Positions 20,230 to 30,611 of a stretch of DNA of 64,000 nt are shown here, one piece after another. The translations under genes were made by a program, and so were the position numbers. The notes under the pieces were generated by a model. That model ran no database searches, was not told the origin of the DNA, and worked only from the letters and a program-made list of their open reading frames with translations. The stretch is from Bifidobacterium tibiigranuli. GTDB lineage: Bacteria; Actinomycetota; Actinomycetes; Actinomycetales; Bifidobacteriaceae. Each line of letters begins with the position of its first letter. Positions within the stretch are counted from its first letter, which is position 1. The stretch spans positions 62,001 to 126,000 of the forward strand of contig NZ_QLZA01000003.1 in assembly GCF_009371885.1 (NCBI RefSeq), written 5' to 3'.

Positions 20230-20967
20230 ATGCCGTTATCTGCACCATGCAGCGCACGCAGCCAATCGAGCGTTACAGGAACCGTGGTCTTTGACTTTGA
20301 CGGCACACTCTGTCTCGGCGACGGACCGGTCCGGTCCTATGCGCGACACGCTTACGCCAACCTTGCGCCGAAACCTCGCTACGAAGCCGAAAAGGTGCTT
20401 GATGATTACTTGGATGACTCGTTACCTGCACAAACGCTTAACACATACGGATGGCAAGACGGATATGACGTCGTGGCGTATTTCTGCCGTGACCATATGG
20501 CTCCAAGTCAGCTGCAGAATGCTTATTTGGCGAGCCGAACCGATCTCGCTCGGGGTTTTACGACATCTCACATACCTTCTGGCATGAAAGATTTTCTGCG
20601 CAAACTCGGCGCTCTTGGATGCAGGCGAATACTGCTGTCGAACTCGCCAATTATTGGTCTGCGCGAGACGCTCGAACGCTTCGCGCTCACCGATGACTTC
20701 GATGCCATAGTCCCCGATGCCAGCAAACCCAGCCAATGGCCATCGCATCTGCAAGCCTTCACCAAGCAATCCGCAAGCGAGCATCTGCTCAGCATAGGCG
20801 ACTACTGGTCCAATGACATCGCACCGGTGCTCGCCGCAGGATACGAGGCTGCATACATCCATGGCTGTAAGTCGCCCGGCACACACCCTCGCGCCACCTA
20901 TCAGGCACCAGAATTGCCGGATATGTATGACGACATCATCAAAGGATGTGTCTCATGGCAACGTTGA
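20230..20967 (+). CDS. HAD-superfamily phosphatase
   Basis: Haloacid dehalogenase-type phosphohydrolase of 245 residues. Motif I is VVFDFDGTL (nucleophile Asp near residue 22), motif II LLSNSP, and the acidic motif IV SIGDYWSNDIAP near residue 190; an inserted helical cap lies between I and II. It begins a plus-strand run that continues with an RpiR regulator, a PhnDCEE-type importer and a 5'-nucleotidase-like enzyme. A role in dephosphorylating an imported phospho-compound is therefore likely but inferred. The 140 bp upstream are AT rich, unlike the surroundings, and probably hold the promoter. Confidence 0.8.
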   Translation: MPLSAPCSARSQSSVTGTVVFDFDGTLCLGDGPVRSYARHAYANLAPKPRYEAEKVLDDYLDDSLPAQTLNTYGWQDGYDVVAYFCRDHMAPSQLQNAYLASRTDLARGFTTSHIPSGMKDFLRKLGALGCRRILLSNSPIIGLRETLERFALTDDFDAIVPDASKPSQWPSHLQAFTKQSASEHLLSIGDYWSNDIAPVLAAGYEAAYIHGCKSPGTHPRATYQAPELPDMYDDIIKGCVSWQR

Positions 20968-21848
20968 ACGAACAGGCGCGCAGAGCAACGCCTGGCACCC
21001 GGCTCAGCAATGATTCGGTAATCATTCGTCTGCAATCCGCACGTAATGCCTTGGATCCAGCAGAAAGAAAAGTAGCTGATTTTCTGCTTAGCAACACAGC
21101 TCAGGTTATCAACCTGCCAATTGCAGCAGTCGCGGAGCGTTCCGGCGTTTCAGCTGGCACGGTTGTGAGAACCTGCTCCGATCTGGGGTACAGCGGATAC
21201 CGCGAACTACGCATGCTGCTAGCCCGTGACGATGCTATCGTCCGTTTGCGCCAACGTCAGGCTCCGCCAACGTCCATCCAAGAAACAGATGGCGAAGGCA
21301 TGCAGATCATCGCAAGGGTGCGAGCCACCGTCGCCTCACTGCAATCCATCACTGACTCTCTTGACGCCCAAGCTCTCGACCGCGCGCTGGAACTCATCCG
21401 CCATGCCCGGCATATTCTCATACTCGCGTCAGGTCTGTCAATCGGCATTGGCAACACGCTGCAGTCACGTCTCGCCCGCGAGAAGATACTGGCCACATTC
21501 ATCGTTGATCCCATGGCGCAAGACATTTCCGCCGCATCGCTGGGCAAGGATGATCTGGTCATCGCCATCTCCGGATCAGGAGAAAATGCCCACACCATCA
21601 GTACCACACGCACAGCTCATAGCGCGGGCGTGAACACCTTGGCCATCACAATTTTCTCGAACTCGACACTCGCCCACGAAGCCGACGTCACCGTCGCGGC
21701 ATGTGTCTCCGGCATGGATTTCAGCAGCGAACTCATCGAGACCTCGCGTCTTCCTCTGGACATCATGGTTGAGGCCGTGATGGAGCAACTGCGCGGAGGC
21801 GACGACTCCGAGCTCATCACCATGATTTCCCAGCATCTTGAACACTGA
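20955..21848 (+). CDS. RpiR/MurR family regulator with SIS domain
   Basis: An N-terminal HTH_6 domain (LDPAERKVADFLLSN, IAAVAERSGVSAGTVVRTCSDLGYSGYRELR) is followed by a sugar-phosphate-binding SIS domain (ILILASGLSIGIG, VIAISGSGENAHTI). Such regulators usually sense phosphosugars. The ATG at 20955 follows AAAGGATG at the right distance and overlaps the HAD gene by 13 nt; an ATG 9 nt upstream is less likely. It is followed after 146 bp by phnD, so it is a good candidate to control the import locus. That would point to a phosphorylated sugar or nucleoside, rather than free phosphonate, as signal. Confidence 0.87.
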   Translation: MATLNEQARRATPGTRLSNDSVIIRLQSARNALDPAERKVADFLLSNTAQVINLPIAAVAERSGVSAGTVVRTCSDLGYSGYRELRMLLARDDAIVRLRQRQAPPTSIQETDGEGMQIIARVRATVASLQSITDSLDAQALDRALELIRHARHILILASGLSIGIGNTLQSRLAREKILATFIVDPMAQDISAASLGKDDLVIAISGSGENAHTISTTRTAHSAGVNTLAITIFSNSTLAHEADVTVAACVSGMDFSSELIETSRLPLDIMVEAVMEQLRGGDDSELITMISQHLEH

Positions 21849-21994
21849 ACACGAGGAGGCTCAACGAATTTAATTCACCACCGTCAATCGTCGTCCATGG
21901 CGATCTATCACACACCTCAATCCAGCACCAACGATCCAATCGCACCCTTCCGGCGCAAAGCCGGTAATTCCATGCACACGAAAGAAGAAAGCAC

Positions 21995-22939
21995 ATGTCA
22001 TTCAGCACTATGAAGACGCTGGCCAAGACCGCTACGGCAGCTACGGTCGGTGCGGCTTTATGCCTGTCTCTGGCGGCTTGCGGCAACAAGGCATCATCAG
22101 CCAAGAGCTCCGACACCCAAACGCTCGAATTACAGTTCGTACCCACCAACAACGACGGCTCGATGCAGGCCAAGGCCAAACCCTTCGGTGACTATCTCAG
22201 CAAGAAGCTCGACCGGAAGGTCCATGTTACGCTGGCGACCGATTACACGACCATTGTGGAGGCGATGAAGTCCGGAAAAGTTGATATCGGCATCATGCCG
22301 CCTGCAGCCTATGTGCAAGCTCGGCAGGCTAAGGCCGCCAAGGCAATCCTCACCTCCGAACTGGGCGCTTATGACCGCACGACCGGTAAGCCGATTGAGG
22401 GCAAGCTTCGTGACTCGTTCAAGGGCGAAGTACTCGTGCGCGCCGACAGCTCGATTCATTCGCTCACAGATCTCAAAGGAAAGAAAATTGCCACGCTCAG
22501 CCCAGCTTCAGCAAGCGGCTACATCTACCCTGTAGCTGAGATGAAGAAGGCGGGCGTGGACCCGACCACCGCATCGACACTGACGACAGTCAACGACATC
22601 CCTAGCGCAATGACGGCAGTGCTCGAAGGCCAGCAAGACGCATGCTTCGTATTCGAAGGCGCCCGCAACGTATTCGCCTCGAAATTCAGCGACAAGGACC
22701 TCTTCAAAGATCTTCGGGTGCTGTATCTCACCAAAGGCGACATCCCCAACGATGCCATCGCGGTGAATCCTTCGATGGACGCATCACTGCAGGATAAGGT
22801 CAAGCAGGCCTTCCTCGGCATGCCCAAAGACAAGGAAGGCGCCGAAGCCATGGCCATGTGGGGACACAAAGGCTATGTTCCGGCAAACGAGAAGAATTAC
22901 GACACCATAGAGCAGTACCTCAAACTCGCCGCCGACTAA
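21995..22939 (+). CDS. phnD: PhnD-like substrate-binding lipoprotein of a phosphonate-type ABC importer
   Basis: The signal peptide ends in the lipobox SLAAC with Cys29, so the mature protein is membrane-anchored. The fold signature of the PhnD/PtxB family is present: QFVPTNNDGSMQAKAKPFGDYLSKKL at the start, DYTTIVEAMKSGKVDIGIMPPAAYV, and SASGYIYP with the phosphate-contacting Ser residues. Ligands in this family include phosphonates, phosphite and other organophosphates. The start follows AAGAAGAAAG. A strong hairpin directly after the stop probably makes this gene more abundant than phnC. Confidence 0.88.
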   Translation: MSFSTMKTLAKTATAATVGAALCLSLAACGNKASSAKSSDTQTLELQFVPTNNDGSMQAKAKPFGDYLSKKLDRKVHVTLATDYTTIVEAMKSGKVDIGIMPPAAYVQARQAKAAKAILTSELGAYDRTTGKPIEGKLRDSFKGEVLVRADSSIHSLTDLKGKKIATLSPASASGYIYPVAEMKKAGVDPTTASTLTTVNDIPSAMTAVLEGQQDACFVFEGARNVFASKFSDKDLFKDLRVLYLTKGDIPNDAIAVNPSMDASLQDKVKQAFLGMPKDKEGAEAMAMWGHKGYVPANEKNYDTIEQYLKLAAD

Positions 22940-22983
22940 GGGAAGTTGCCGGCGCGCAGCATGCCGCGCGCCGGCAACTTCCC
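22940..22983 (+). terminator. Strong hairpin between phnD and phnC
   Basis: A perfect 18-bp stem, GGGAAGTTGCCGGCGCGC (22940-22957) with its complement at 22966-22983, starts 1 nt after the phnD stop codon and is followed by TTTAC. The loop is 8 nt. A partial terminator or mRNA-stabilising structure would raise the binding protein above the other transporter subunits. Confidence 0.8.
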
Positions 22984-23081
22984 TTTACGCTACACACTCC
23001 TCATACTTCATGTTCCTGTCCGGCACAACCGGGCAGGAACGCTACTATTCACGATATTTCGAGGCCTAGGGAGGCCATCAC

Positions 23082-23899
<818 letters not shown>

Positions 23900-23903
<4 letters not shown>

Positions 23904-24715
23904 GTGGCTCGCCAATACAGCGTTCCGCGCCTCGCCGAGCGCTATCGCAGACAGTTCACCGTCATCTGTGGAGAAATCTGGCAACTTTTGCGCTTATCGT
24001 CGTCTGCGTGCTCGGAGCATCCTCAGTCACCGGGACGAGCCTGATCGACGCCTTTGAGAACGCCGATCAGGCTGCTGACTTCTTCTCTAACCTCCTGCAC
24101 CCCGATTGGCCATATTTCGCCAAGCTCTGGATACCGCTGCTGCAGACTATACGCATGTCGGTCGTAGGCACAGTTCTGGGGCTGGTCTTCGCCATCCCCT
24201 TCGCCTTCCTATGCACGCGGATAGTGACCTCAAACCGCGCGCTCACCGCGGCCTCGCGCATCATCATGGACATCGTGCGTACAATTCCCAATCTGCTGCT
24301 GGCCGCCCTGATCGTCGCCTTCGTCGGCATCGGGCAGGTAAGCGGCATCCTCACTATCGCCATATTCACATTCGGTGTGGTGGGCCAGCTCGTGTATCAG
24401 ACCATCGACACCGTAGACCCGGGCCCGCTCGAAGCCGCGCACTCAGTCGGCGCAAATCGCACGCAAACGGCCGTATGGGCCGTTGCCCCGCAAGTGCGCG
24501 ACGACATCGCGAGCTACGCGCTGTATGCCTTTGAAATCAATATCCGCGCATCGGTCGTCTTGGGCTATGTGGGTGCTGGCGGTCTGGGAGTCTTGCTCAA
24601 CTCGTCACTGAGCCTGCAACGCTACGATCGAGTGTCATTGGTAATCCTCACCGTGCTGGTGCTCGTCGTCGCTGTCGACTGGCTTAGCGGAAGCATTCGA
24701 AGGAGACTGCGATGA
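23900..24715 (+). CDS. phnE: PhnE-like permease, first subunit
   Basis: Inner-membrane subunit with about six helices. The EAA loop appears as DPGPLEAAHSVGANRTQTAVWAV, and the RTIPNLLLAALIVAFVGIGQ segment is typical of phosphonate permeases. It starts with ATG overlapping the phnC stop by 4 nt and itself overlaps the next permease by 4 nt, so the three genes are translationally coupled. Confidence 0.9.
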
Positions 24716-25548
24716 ACAATGAAATACAACATACGAGCACTTTGTCTGGCCCCTCTTCCCGAAGGTCTAAAAACGCGGTAGGAGTTTGGGGTCAGCGCAT
24801 CTCGATTGCGTTGGTAGCTCTTATCGTGGTGGCATGCTTCGCAACAGTCGACTACGGGGACAAGGCCCCGATGTCATGGCCGACGCTCACCCATACCTTC
24901 TCTCAGCTCCTGCGCCCCGACTGGGGTTATGTCTATGACGGCAGCGGCGAGGATCTTGTCTCCCTCATGCTGCAGACGATATGTATCGCCTTCCTGAGCA
25001 TGATTATCGCGACGGTCTTGGCTTTCCCGTGGTCCTTTATCAGTGCCTCGACGCTATGGCCGCACATGCCGGCGATACCCGTTGCAGCAAAGTTTGTCAC
25101 CGATATACTGCGCGCTTTCCCCGAACTAGTGTATGCAATCGTCTTCGTCAAAGTGGTCGGGCCGGGACCAGCCGCAGGCGTGCTGGCCCTAGGTGTCCAC
25201 CAAATCGGCATGCTGGGCAAACTGTACGCCGAGTCGATCGAATCGATGGACACCGGCCCGGCTGAAGCCATGGAATCGGTCGGCGCCAACTTCTGGAAGA
25301 CCACGCTGTTCGGACGCATCCCGCTACTTGCTCCGATTTTCGCCTCACTCTCGCTCAATCATTTCGAGATAGCAGTGCGCAGCGCAGCCACATTAGGATT
25401 GGTTGGCGCCGGAGGTATCGGCGCGCCTCTGATCTTCGCCATTCAGAGCCGCCAATGGAATCGAGTGAGCATACTGCTTCTTGGCATCATCGTAGTGGTT
25501 GCCGCCATCGATGCCGGAACAGGCTGGCTGCGTAAAAAGCTGCTGTAA
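24712..25548 (+). CDS. phnE: PhnE-like permease, second subunit
   Basis: A paralogue of the preceding gene, as in other PhnDCEE systems that use two different permeases. The EAA loop is DTGPAEAMESVGANFWKTTLFGRIP, the segment RAFPELVYAIVFVKVVGPGP corresponds to RTIPNLL in the first copy, and GLVGAGGIGAPL marks the C-terminal helix. About six transmembrane helices are predicted. It is followed after 39 bp by the 5'-nucleotidase-like gene. Confidence 0.9.
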   Translation: MNNEIQHTSTLSGPSSRRSKNAVGVWGQRISIALVALIVVACFATVDYGDKAPMSWPTLTHTFSQLLRPDWGYVYDGSGEDLVSLMLQTICIAFLSMIIATVLAFPWSFISASTLWPHMPAIPVAAKFVTDILRAFPELVYAIVFVKVVGPGPAAGVLALGVHQIGMLGKLYAESIESMDTGPAEAMESVGANFWKTTLFGRIPLLAPIFASLSLNHFEIAVRSAATLGLVGAGGIGAPLIFAIQSRQWNRVSILLLGIIVVVAAIDAGTGWLRKKLL

Positions 25549-25587
25549 TTCACTGTCAATTGCGAAGACCGTTAGCAAGGAATGCTC

Positions 25588-26967
25588 ATGACGACAATCA
25601 CCATTTTGGGAACCAGCGATATACACGGCTTCCTGCCAACTTCGCTCGGCCTTGAGCCGACTGACATCTCAGCAGCTTCGCATGGTTCGGCCGGGATTCT
25701 GTCCGGAGCAGCGATCCGTCATGCACACGGCAGCGAGCATACGCTGCTGATCGACGCTGGCGACTACTACTTCGGCAGTCCCTATGCCACTTTTGCGCAC
25801 TGCGTGAGGGCGAACGATACACAAACAACACAGCCAGCGCAAACCGATGGCGGATCTGCCTTCCTCTCGCCACTCACCAAATCCGCACTCATCTGCGGCT
25901 ACGATGCCATGGCTCCGGGCAACCACGATTTCGACCACGGCGTCGGCGTGCTGCGGGCGCAACAGCCGTTTCTCGGCGAGAAACTCGTCTGCTGCAATGT
26001 CTTCGATCTTTCCGGCACCCGCATCTTCCCCGCATATCGCATCCTCGAGCTCGCCGACGTCTCCGTTGCTGTCATCGGCGCAGTGACCGGCGCACTTCCC
26101 CAGCTAACTGCGTTCGCGAACACCGCTGACATCATCGTGGACGACGCCGTGCAATGCATCGCGGATGCCGTGCACGAGGTACGCAAACAGGTTGATCTGG
26201 TGATACTCGCCTACCATGGCGGCATCGAGCGCGACATGGCCGACGGCCGCCCCACTCAATATGACACCGGCGAGGATCAGGCGTATCGCATCCTTGACTC
26301 CATCCAAGGCATCGACGGCATGATCTGCGGGCACCAGCACCGTACGGCGTATGGCGAAAGCCATGGCGCACTGTACGTGCAGCCTGGGTATCAAGGTGAA
26401 TTCGTGGGCGCGATGCGTTTCGAGCTTGAAGCCGATCATTCAATCCGCTCTCAGTCCGCTTCACTGTTCGATACGACAGCGCTCGATCCCGAGCATGCGC
26501 TGGATGTTCAATCAAACTTGGCGCTGCGCGAAGCGTTCAATCTTCCCCGATATCGCAGATGGCTCGAAGGACCCATCGATGTCAGCCATTTCGCACAATA
26601 TGTCACCGACAAAACCGGAATTCGCTCGTATCGCTACACTTGGCGGGATGGCTGCTGTAAGCCGTTCGAAACGGCCCGCAGCACATCCCCGCGAATCTCT
26701 GTCGAAACCTTCAAACGCAGCTTCCCCTCCCCATATGCGCTTTCGGTATTCCGCCTGACCGAGGAGGAATACCAAGCGCTTGCGGAACGAGACATCATCG
26801 CGTGGAGCGGTTCGCAACACCCCAGGCCTGAGACGCTGGGCGGCTACCGCGTAATCACCAACGATCCGCAGGCCTTCCCCGCGTACCGGTTGGAACGTTG
26901 CAGCGTCGACAATGTGTTCGATGAATACATCGCACAAGTCGCCGACTCCACGCGATACGCTGCGTGA
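25588..26967 (+). CDS. 5'-nucleotidase/UshA-like metallophosphoesterase, cytoplasmic
   Basis: The metallophosphoesterase motifs are in order: SDIHG, DAGDYYFG, GNHDFD, LAYHGG and CGHQHR. A C-terminal region of ~130 residues corresponds to the 5'-nucleotidase C-terminal substrate domain but is divergent. There is no signal peptide, unlike most UshA proteins, so it should act inside the cell on a compound brought in by the PhnDCEE importer. I chose ATG 25588 because AAGGA lies 7 nt upstream; ATG 25582 is in frame but overlaps that spacing. Nucleotides or another phosphomonoester are plausible substrates. No C-P lyase gene occurs nearby. Confidence 0.85.
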   Translation: MTTITILGTSDIHGFLPTSLGLEPTDISAASHGSAGILSGAAIRHAHGSEHTLLIDAGDYYFGSPYATFAHCVRANDTQTTQPAQTDGGSAFLSPLTKSALICGYDAMAPGNHDFDHGVGVLRAQQPFLGEKLVCCNVFDLSGTRIFPAYRILELADVSVAVIGAVTGALPQLTAFANTADIIVDDAVQCIADAVHEVRKQVDLVILAYHGGIERDMADGRPTQYDTGEDQAYRILDSIQGIDGMICGHQHRTAYGESHGALYVQPGYQGEFVGAMRFELEADHSIRSQSASLFDTTALDPEHALDVQSNLALREAFNLPRYRRWLEGPIDVSHFAQYVTDKTGIRSYRYTWRDGCCKPFETARSTSPRISVETFKRSFPSPYALSVFRLTEEEYQALAERDIIAWSGSQHPRPETLGGYRVITNDPQAFPAYRLERCSVDNVFDEYIAQVADSTRYAA

Positions 26968-27017
26968 ATTATGCATTGCGTGAGTCCGAGATGCGTGATT
27001 CGCGCAATGCATAATTC
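26966..27017. repeat. Hairpin after the import locus
   Basis: GAATTATGCATTGCG at 26966-26980 and its exact reverse complement at 27003-27017 form a 15-bp stem with a 22-nt loop, starting at the stop codon of the phosphoesterase gene. It lies between convergent genes. It lacks a T-tract, so it may be a single-hairpin member of the palindromic repeats rather than a classic terminator. Confidence 0.7.
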
Positions 27018-27141
27018 GCACGGCCTGCGCGACGCAAGCAGCGTATCAGATCTCGAAATCCACGTTTTCAGCAGGATCCATCTGCCGATGCCGTGCCCGA
27101 GTCCAAGTCCGAGTCTGAATCCGGCCGCAGCCGGTCTCTCT

Positions 27142-28662
27142 TCACCTATCAGACAACGAGAAAGAGTTGTTCATCAGGTTGCTTGAGGTGAACAGGACCT
27201 GGGCCAGCAGCGCGTTCGTCCGCTGGCGCAGGTGGCTGGCCATGGTCTCGTTGGCCTGTTCGAGCATATCGGGGATGCTGTCGATGCCTTCCTTCTTGGC
27301 TGCCGTATCGGTATCGGCTACAAGCCTGTGCCCATAAGCCAATATATCCTCGCGGAAATGCTCGAGATCGGCGCTGTTGCTGAGGAAATGCGGGTCAGCG
27401 ACGGCTGCGATGATGCGGTTCGTCCAGTACAGCGCGTCGGTCGTCACTTCACCGCTTGTGCAGGCCAGATACTCCGGCGTCGCGCGCACGTTGGTGTAGA
27501 ACGGCGCGACCGAAGTGAAGGGGTTCGAGCCGAACGCCAGCCACATCACCGCGCGGTTCGCTGCGGACTCGTAGGGTCGCAGCTGCAGCACGGCGAGATG
27601 TCCGTTGCGATTGATGCCGATCGGGCGGTAGCGGTGGCGCGACTCCTCGGTTCCCTGCGTGCCATACACGTCATAGGGCGTGTCTTCGTAATGCGAGCTC
27701 ATGATGAAATCGATGTCCTCGATCGTCACCTTGTTCTCCGGCACACGGCACCACGGGATGTCCTCCGAGATCGGCGTGAGCGGCGCGGCGGGCGAATCCC
27801 AGTCCTCGCTGGGGTTGAGGATGCGCTGCATGTACCAGGCGCGCGGCGTGTTGTAGATATGGTCCTTCGGCGTGGCGGTGCCGAACAGCTTGCGCGGATT
27901 CAAGTGCCTGACGTGCTCGGGGCTCTCGTCCATACTGCGGTCGAGGTGATTGGCCGCGATGAACTCGCACATATCCGCGCTGCACATATGGTTCTTCTGC
28001 TCGCCCAATGCGTCGTCCAGATCGAAGTCGTCGATGCCGAGCTGATTGGGAATCGTGGCGTAGCAGTCGTCGGGCACGCGCTTCGCGATCCAGTGGTGGC
28101 CGCCGATTGTCTCGACATACCACACCTCGTCCACGTCGCTGATGCCAACGCCGTTGACCTCGTAAGTGCCATACTGCTCAAGCAGCGCGCCGAGCCGCTG
28201 CACCGTCTCGCGCGCCGAATGCACATACGGCAGCACGAGCGTGATGAAATCCTCCTCGCCGATGCCGCCGGGCTGCTCAGGCACGTAATCGGTCGACTGC
28301 GGGTCATCGCCGCCCTGCGCCGGCTTGAGCGCCACCATCGGGTCCGCGCCAAGCACACGCTCGTTGACGGCCAGAGTCTCGGTCGCGGTCATGGCCACAT
28401 TGCGCTCGCTGATGCCGGCCTCGGCGAGAATGCCGCGATTGGGCAGCGCGTTGGGCGCGATCGAGTAGCGGCAGGGATTATCAGGCAGCTCGATGCTCAC
28501 GTGGCTCAGCGTGCTGCGGTAATGACGCGGCTGATCCTCGGGATTCACCGCCACGAAGCGCTTGGGATCGAATTTGCCGTGGCCGGTGTCATCGTCGCGT
28601 GCGATGATCGTCGACCCGTCGTAGGTTGCTGATTTGCCGATGAGAATAGTTGTGCAAGGCAT
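27142..28662 (-). CDS. pepD: C69 family dipeptidase (PepD-like)
   Basis: Ntn-hydrolase that cleaves dipeptides in the cytoplasm, giving amino acids for growth. The catalytic N-terminal Cys is at residue 3 in MPCTTILIGKSATYDGST, exposed after processing. RDDDTG and the NANG-like NERVLGAD region fit the family, and the 506-residue length is normal. The frame could also begin at a GTG at 28668, but the ATG at 28662 places Cys closer to the terminus, as in Lactobacillus PepD. It stands alone, convergent with the phn locus. Confidence 0.9.
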   Translation of the reverse strand: MPCTTILIGKSATYDGSTIIARDDDTGHGKFDPKRFVAVNPEDQPRHYRSTLSHVSIELPDNPCRYSIAPNALPNRGILAEAGISERNVAMTATETLAVNERVLGADPMVALKPAQGGDDPQSTDYVPEQPGGIGEEDFITLVLPYVHSARETVQRLGALLEQYGTYEVNGVGISDVDEVWYVETIGGHHWIAKRVPDDCYATIPNQLGIDDFDLDDALGEQKNHMCSADMCEFIAANHLDRSMDESPEHVRHLNPRKLFGTATPKDHIYNTPRAWYMQRILNPSEDWDSPAAPLTPISEDIPWCRVPENKVTIEDIDFIMSSHYEDTPYDVYGTQGTEESRHRYRPIGINRNGHLAVLQLRPYESAANRAVMWLAFGSNPFTSVAPFYTNVRATPEYLACTSGEVTTDALYWTNRIIAAVADPHFLSNSADLEHFREDILAYGHRLVADTDTAAKKEGIDSIPDMLEQANETMASHLRQRTNALLAQVLFTSSNLMNNSFSLSDR

Positions 28663-28766
28663 GGGCACTACTCTATGAGAGCCTCGGACGAAACGCTACG
28701 GCCGTTTATATGGCATTGCTCACGTCGTAAGCCACCTGTGGCCGAACGCGCCTGAATCCCAGAGTC

Positions 28767-30221
28767 TTACGCTAATTCCGACGCCTCGACGCGACCATCC
28801 GCAATAGCCTGCTTGTATGCCTCGTAGTCTTTGCCCATCTGGTCGGCGTAATCCAAGGACCACGCGCCCACCGCGCGGTCGAAGACATCCGACTTCCCCA
28901 GATACCCAGCGATCCAATAGCATGCGGGGCTCTGCGCGTGCGCCCGGGCCAGCAGTATGGCGCAGGTGCGAGCGTAGCGGGCAAGCATCGACCCGCCGAT
29001 GGTGTCCACGTCGACGCTGCCTTTCATGTCGCGGAACTGGCGCACGTAATAGTCGCGATCTTCGAAGCTGAGCCAGCCCAGGAAATTGTCGGACACGCTC
29101 TGCAGCACCTGCTGGCAGGCGACGACGCGGCGGCCTTGGGAATAGGCATCGCTCAGCACGCTTTTCGCGGACATCGTCGGAGATAGCGCGGCGGCCAGAT
29201 CCCCGCTTTCGCCAGCGGCATCCAGCGTCTTGGCTTTCGGCGCGCGCAAAGTCTGGGCGCGAGTGATGACCGATTCCTGCGCTTCTTTGATCTGCAGCAC
29301 GAGCGGGAGTCCGTCGGGCCCTTCCAACGCGACCACATAGCAGCGCGTCCCCACGCTGCCCACGCCGACGACGCGCAGCGCGATGTCGACAGGCCTGGTG
29401 TTGGCTACCAGCAGGGCGATATCGGGCCTGGCGCTCGACAGATACTGCGTGGTCAGCTCGTTCACGGCATACTGATCCGCGGATCGCAAGTGCTGCAGCA
29501 CCGGAGGCTCCTCGCGGAACCGACGCCAGCCATCAGGGCCTGTGACCATGAGCTTTTGAACAGCCTGCTCCGAAGTGCGCCGACGCGCCTTCTCCGTGAC
29601 ACGCGTGAGCTCCTGGCGGCTACGCCCATTCAGACTGTCGATGAGCATGTCATCGCGCACGGAAAGATAGTACCGATCGACCATCGGCATCTCCGCGAAG
29701 TCCTTCATCGCCCGCCGATACTCGCCCACGGCCTTGGTCGCCACCCGTTCGGCGGCCTTGCGGTCATTATCATGCGCCAGAGAGGCCATGGCAACGCTCG
29801 CGGCCATGCGCTTGACATCCCACTCCCATGGCCCCGGCGCCGACTCATCGAAGTCATTGAGATCGAACATGAGATTACGTTCCGGCGAAGCATAGAATCC
29901 GAAATTGCCGATATGCGCATCGCCGCAGATGATGACATTCACCCCGGTATCGGCCTGGCCGGCCAAGTCATACGCCATAAGGCCTGCCGTGCCCCGATAG
30001 AAGCGGAAGGGGCTGACCCCCATACGGGCGTGGCGCAGCGGCACCAGCGAGGCAAGCCGTGACTCGTCCTGCGCAGTAATCAAATCCACCGGATCGCGGC
30101 CGTCAATCGAGCAATCCCGCGCCGCGCTCCTGGGCAGGCTCTTGCGGGCCTGACGCCCTAGTTCTTCCTGCTTTTCGACGGAATGAAGTCCTACCGGAGG
30201 CACTGCGATTTGTCTGTACAT
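28767..30221 (-). CDS. DUF2252 family protein (kinase-fold-like)
   Basis: The protein of ~484 residues has the DUF2252 hallmarks: PFRFYRGTAGLMAYDL, CGDAHIGNFGFY, and FDLNDFDES. The last two look like the catalytic loop and metal-binding motif of aminoglycoside-phosphotransferase-like folds. The biochemical role is not established for the family. The frame is open to 30308, but ATG 30221 (MYRQIAVPP) is preferred because the upstream 29 residues are unlike the family. No signal peptide or transmembrane helix is visible. No operon partner is evident. Confidence 0.85.
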   Translation of the reverse strand: MYRQIAVPPVGLHSVEKQEELGRQARKSLPRSAARDCSIDGRDPVDLITAQDESRLASLVPLRHARMGVSPFRFYRGTAGLMAYDLAGQADTGVNVIICGDAHIGNFGFYASPERNLMFDLNDFDESAPGPWEWDVKRMAASVAMASLAHDNDRKAAERVATKAVGEYRRAMKDFAEMPMVDRYYLSVRDDMLIDSLNGRSRQELTRVTEKARRRTSEQAVQKLMVTGPDGWRRFREEPPVLQHLRSADQYAVNELTTQYLSSARPDIALLVANTRPVDIALRVVGVGSVGTRCYVVALEGPDGLPLVLQIKEAQESVITRAQTLRAPKAKTLDAAGESGDLAAALSPTMSAKSVLSDAYSQGRRVVACQQVLQSVSDNFLGWLSFEDRDYYVRQFRDMKGSVDVDTIGGSMLARYARTCAILLARAHAQSPACYWIAGYLGKSDVFDRAVGAWSLDYADQMGKDYEAYKQAIADGRVEASELA

Positions 30222-30337
30222 GCGTTTTAGGGTAGCACTGGCGGCTGTGCGGCCGTGTGCCGATGGCCGGAAAATACTATGGAACGCGCCGCAAGTGCAG
30301 CGCGTCACTCTGGTGCTAACACTTCATCGTGCGACAA

Positions 30338-30387
30338 CTCGTAGTTTCGTCACGGAAACAGGGCTGTTTGCGTGACGAAACTACGAG
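30338..30387. repeat. Palindrome D
   Basis: CTCGTAGTTTCGTCACG at 30338-30354 has its exact complement at 30371-30387. Pairing continues inward with one mismatch to a 4-nt loop, giving a 23-bp stem. The GTCACG(C)AAAC core is shared with repeats E1 and E2. It lies between the DUF2252 gene and tRNA-Arg. Confidence 0.85.
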
Positions 30388-30432
30388 AACTGCCACACAA
30401 TTCCTGCACGCTGCCAATGAACGACAAACATA

Positions 30433-30508
30433 TGGTGGGCTTAATGGGATTCGGACCCACGACCTTCCGCTCCGGAGGCGGACGCTCTATCCACTGAGCT
30501 ACAAGCCC
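30433..30508 (-). tRNA. tRNA-Arg (anticodon CCG)
   Basis: Reading the minus strand gives a full cloverleaf: acceptor GGGCTTG pairing with the 3' end, D arm GCTCAGTGGATAGAGC, anticodon loop CTCCGGA, T arm with GGTTCGAATCC, and an encoded CCA. The 76-nt length is normal. It decodes CGG, a common Arg codon in this GC-rich genome. Confidence 0.97.
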
Positions 30509-30611
30509 TCAGCACCCCACTACTCTACACGCACTCCCGACTTTACGCGCCAGAATGATGTATTTACGGCCATGCTGCCTTTACGACTAGACTGTGCGTA
30601 TGGGAACTGTG

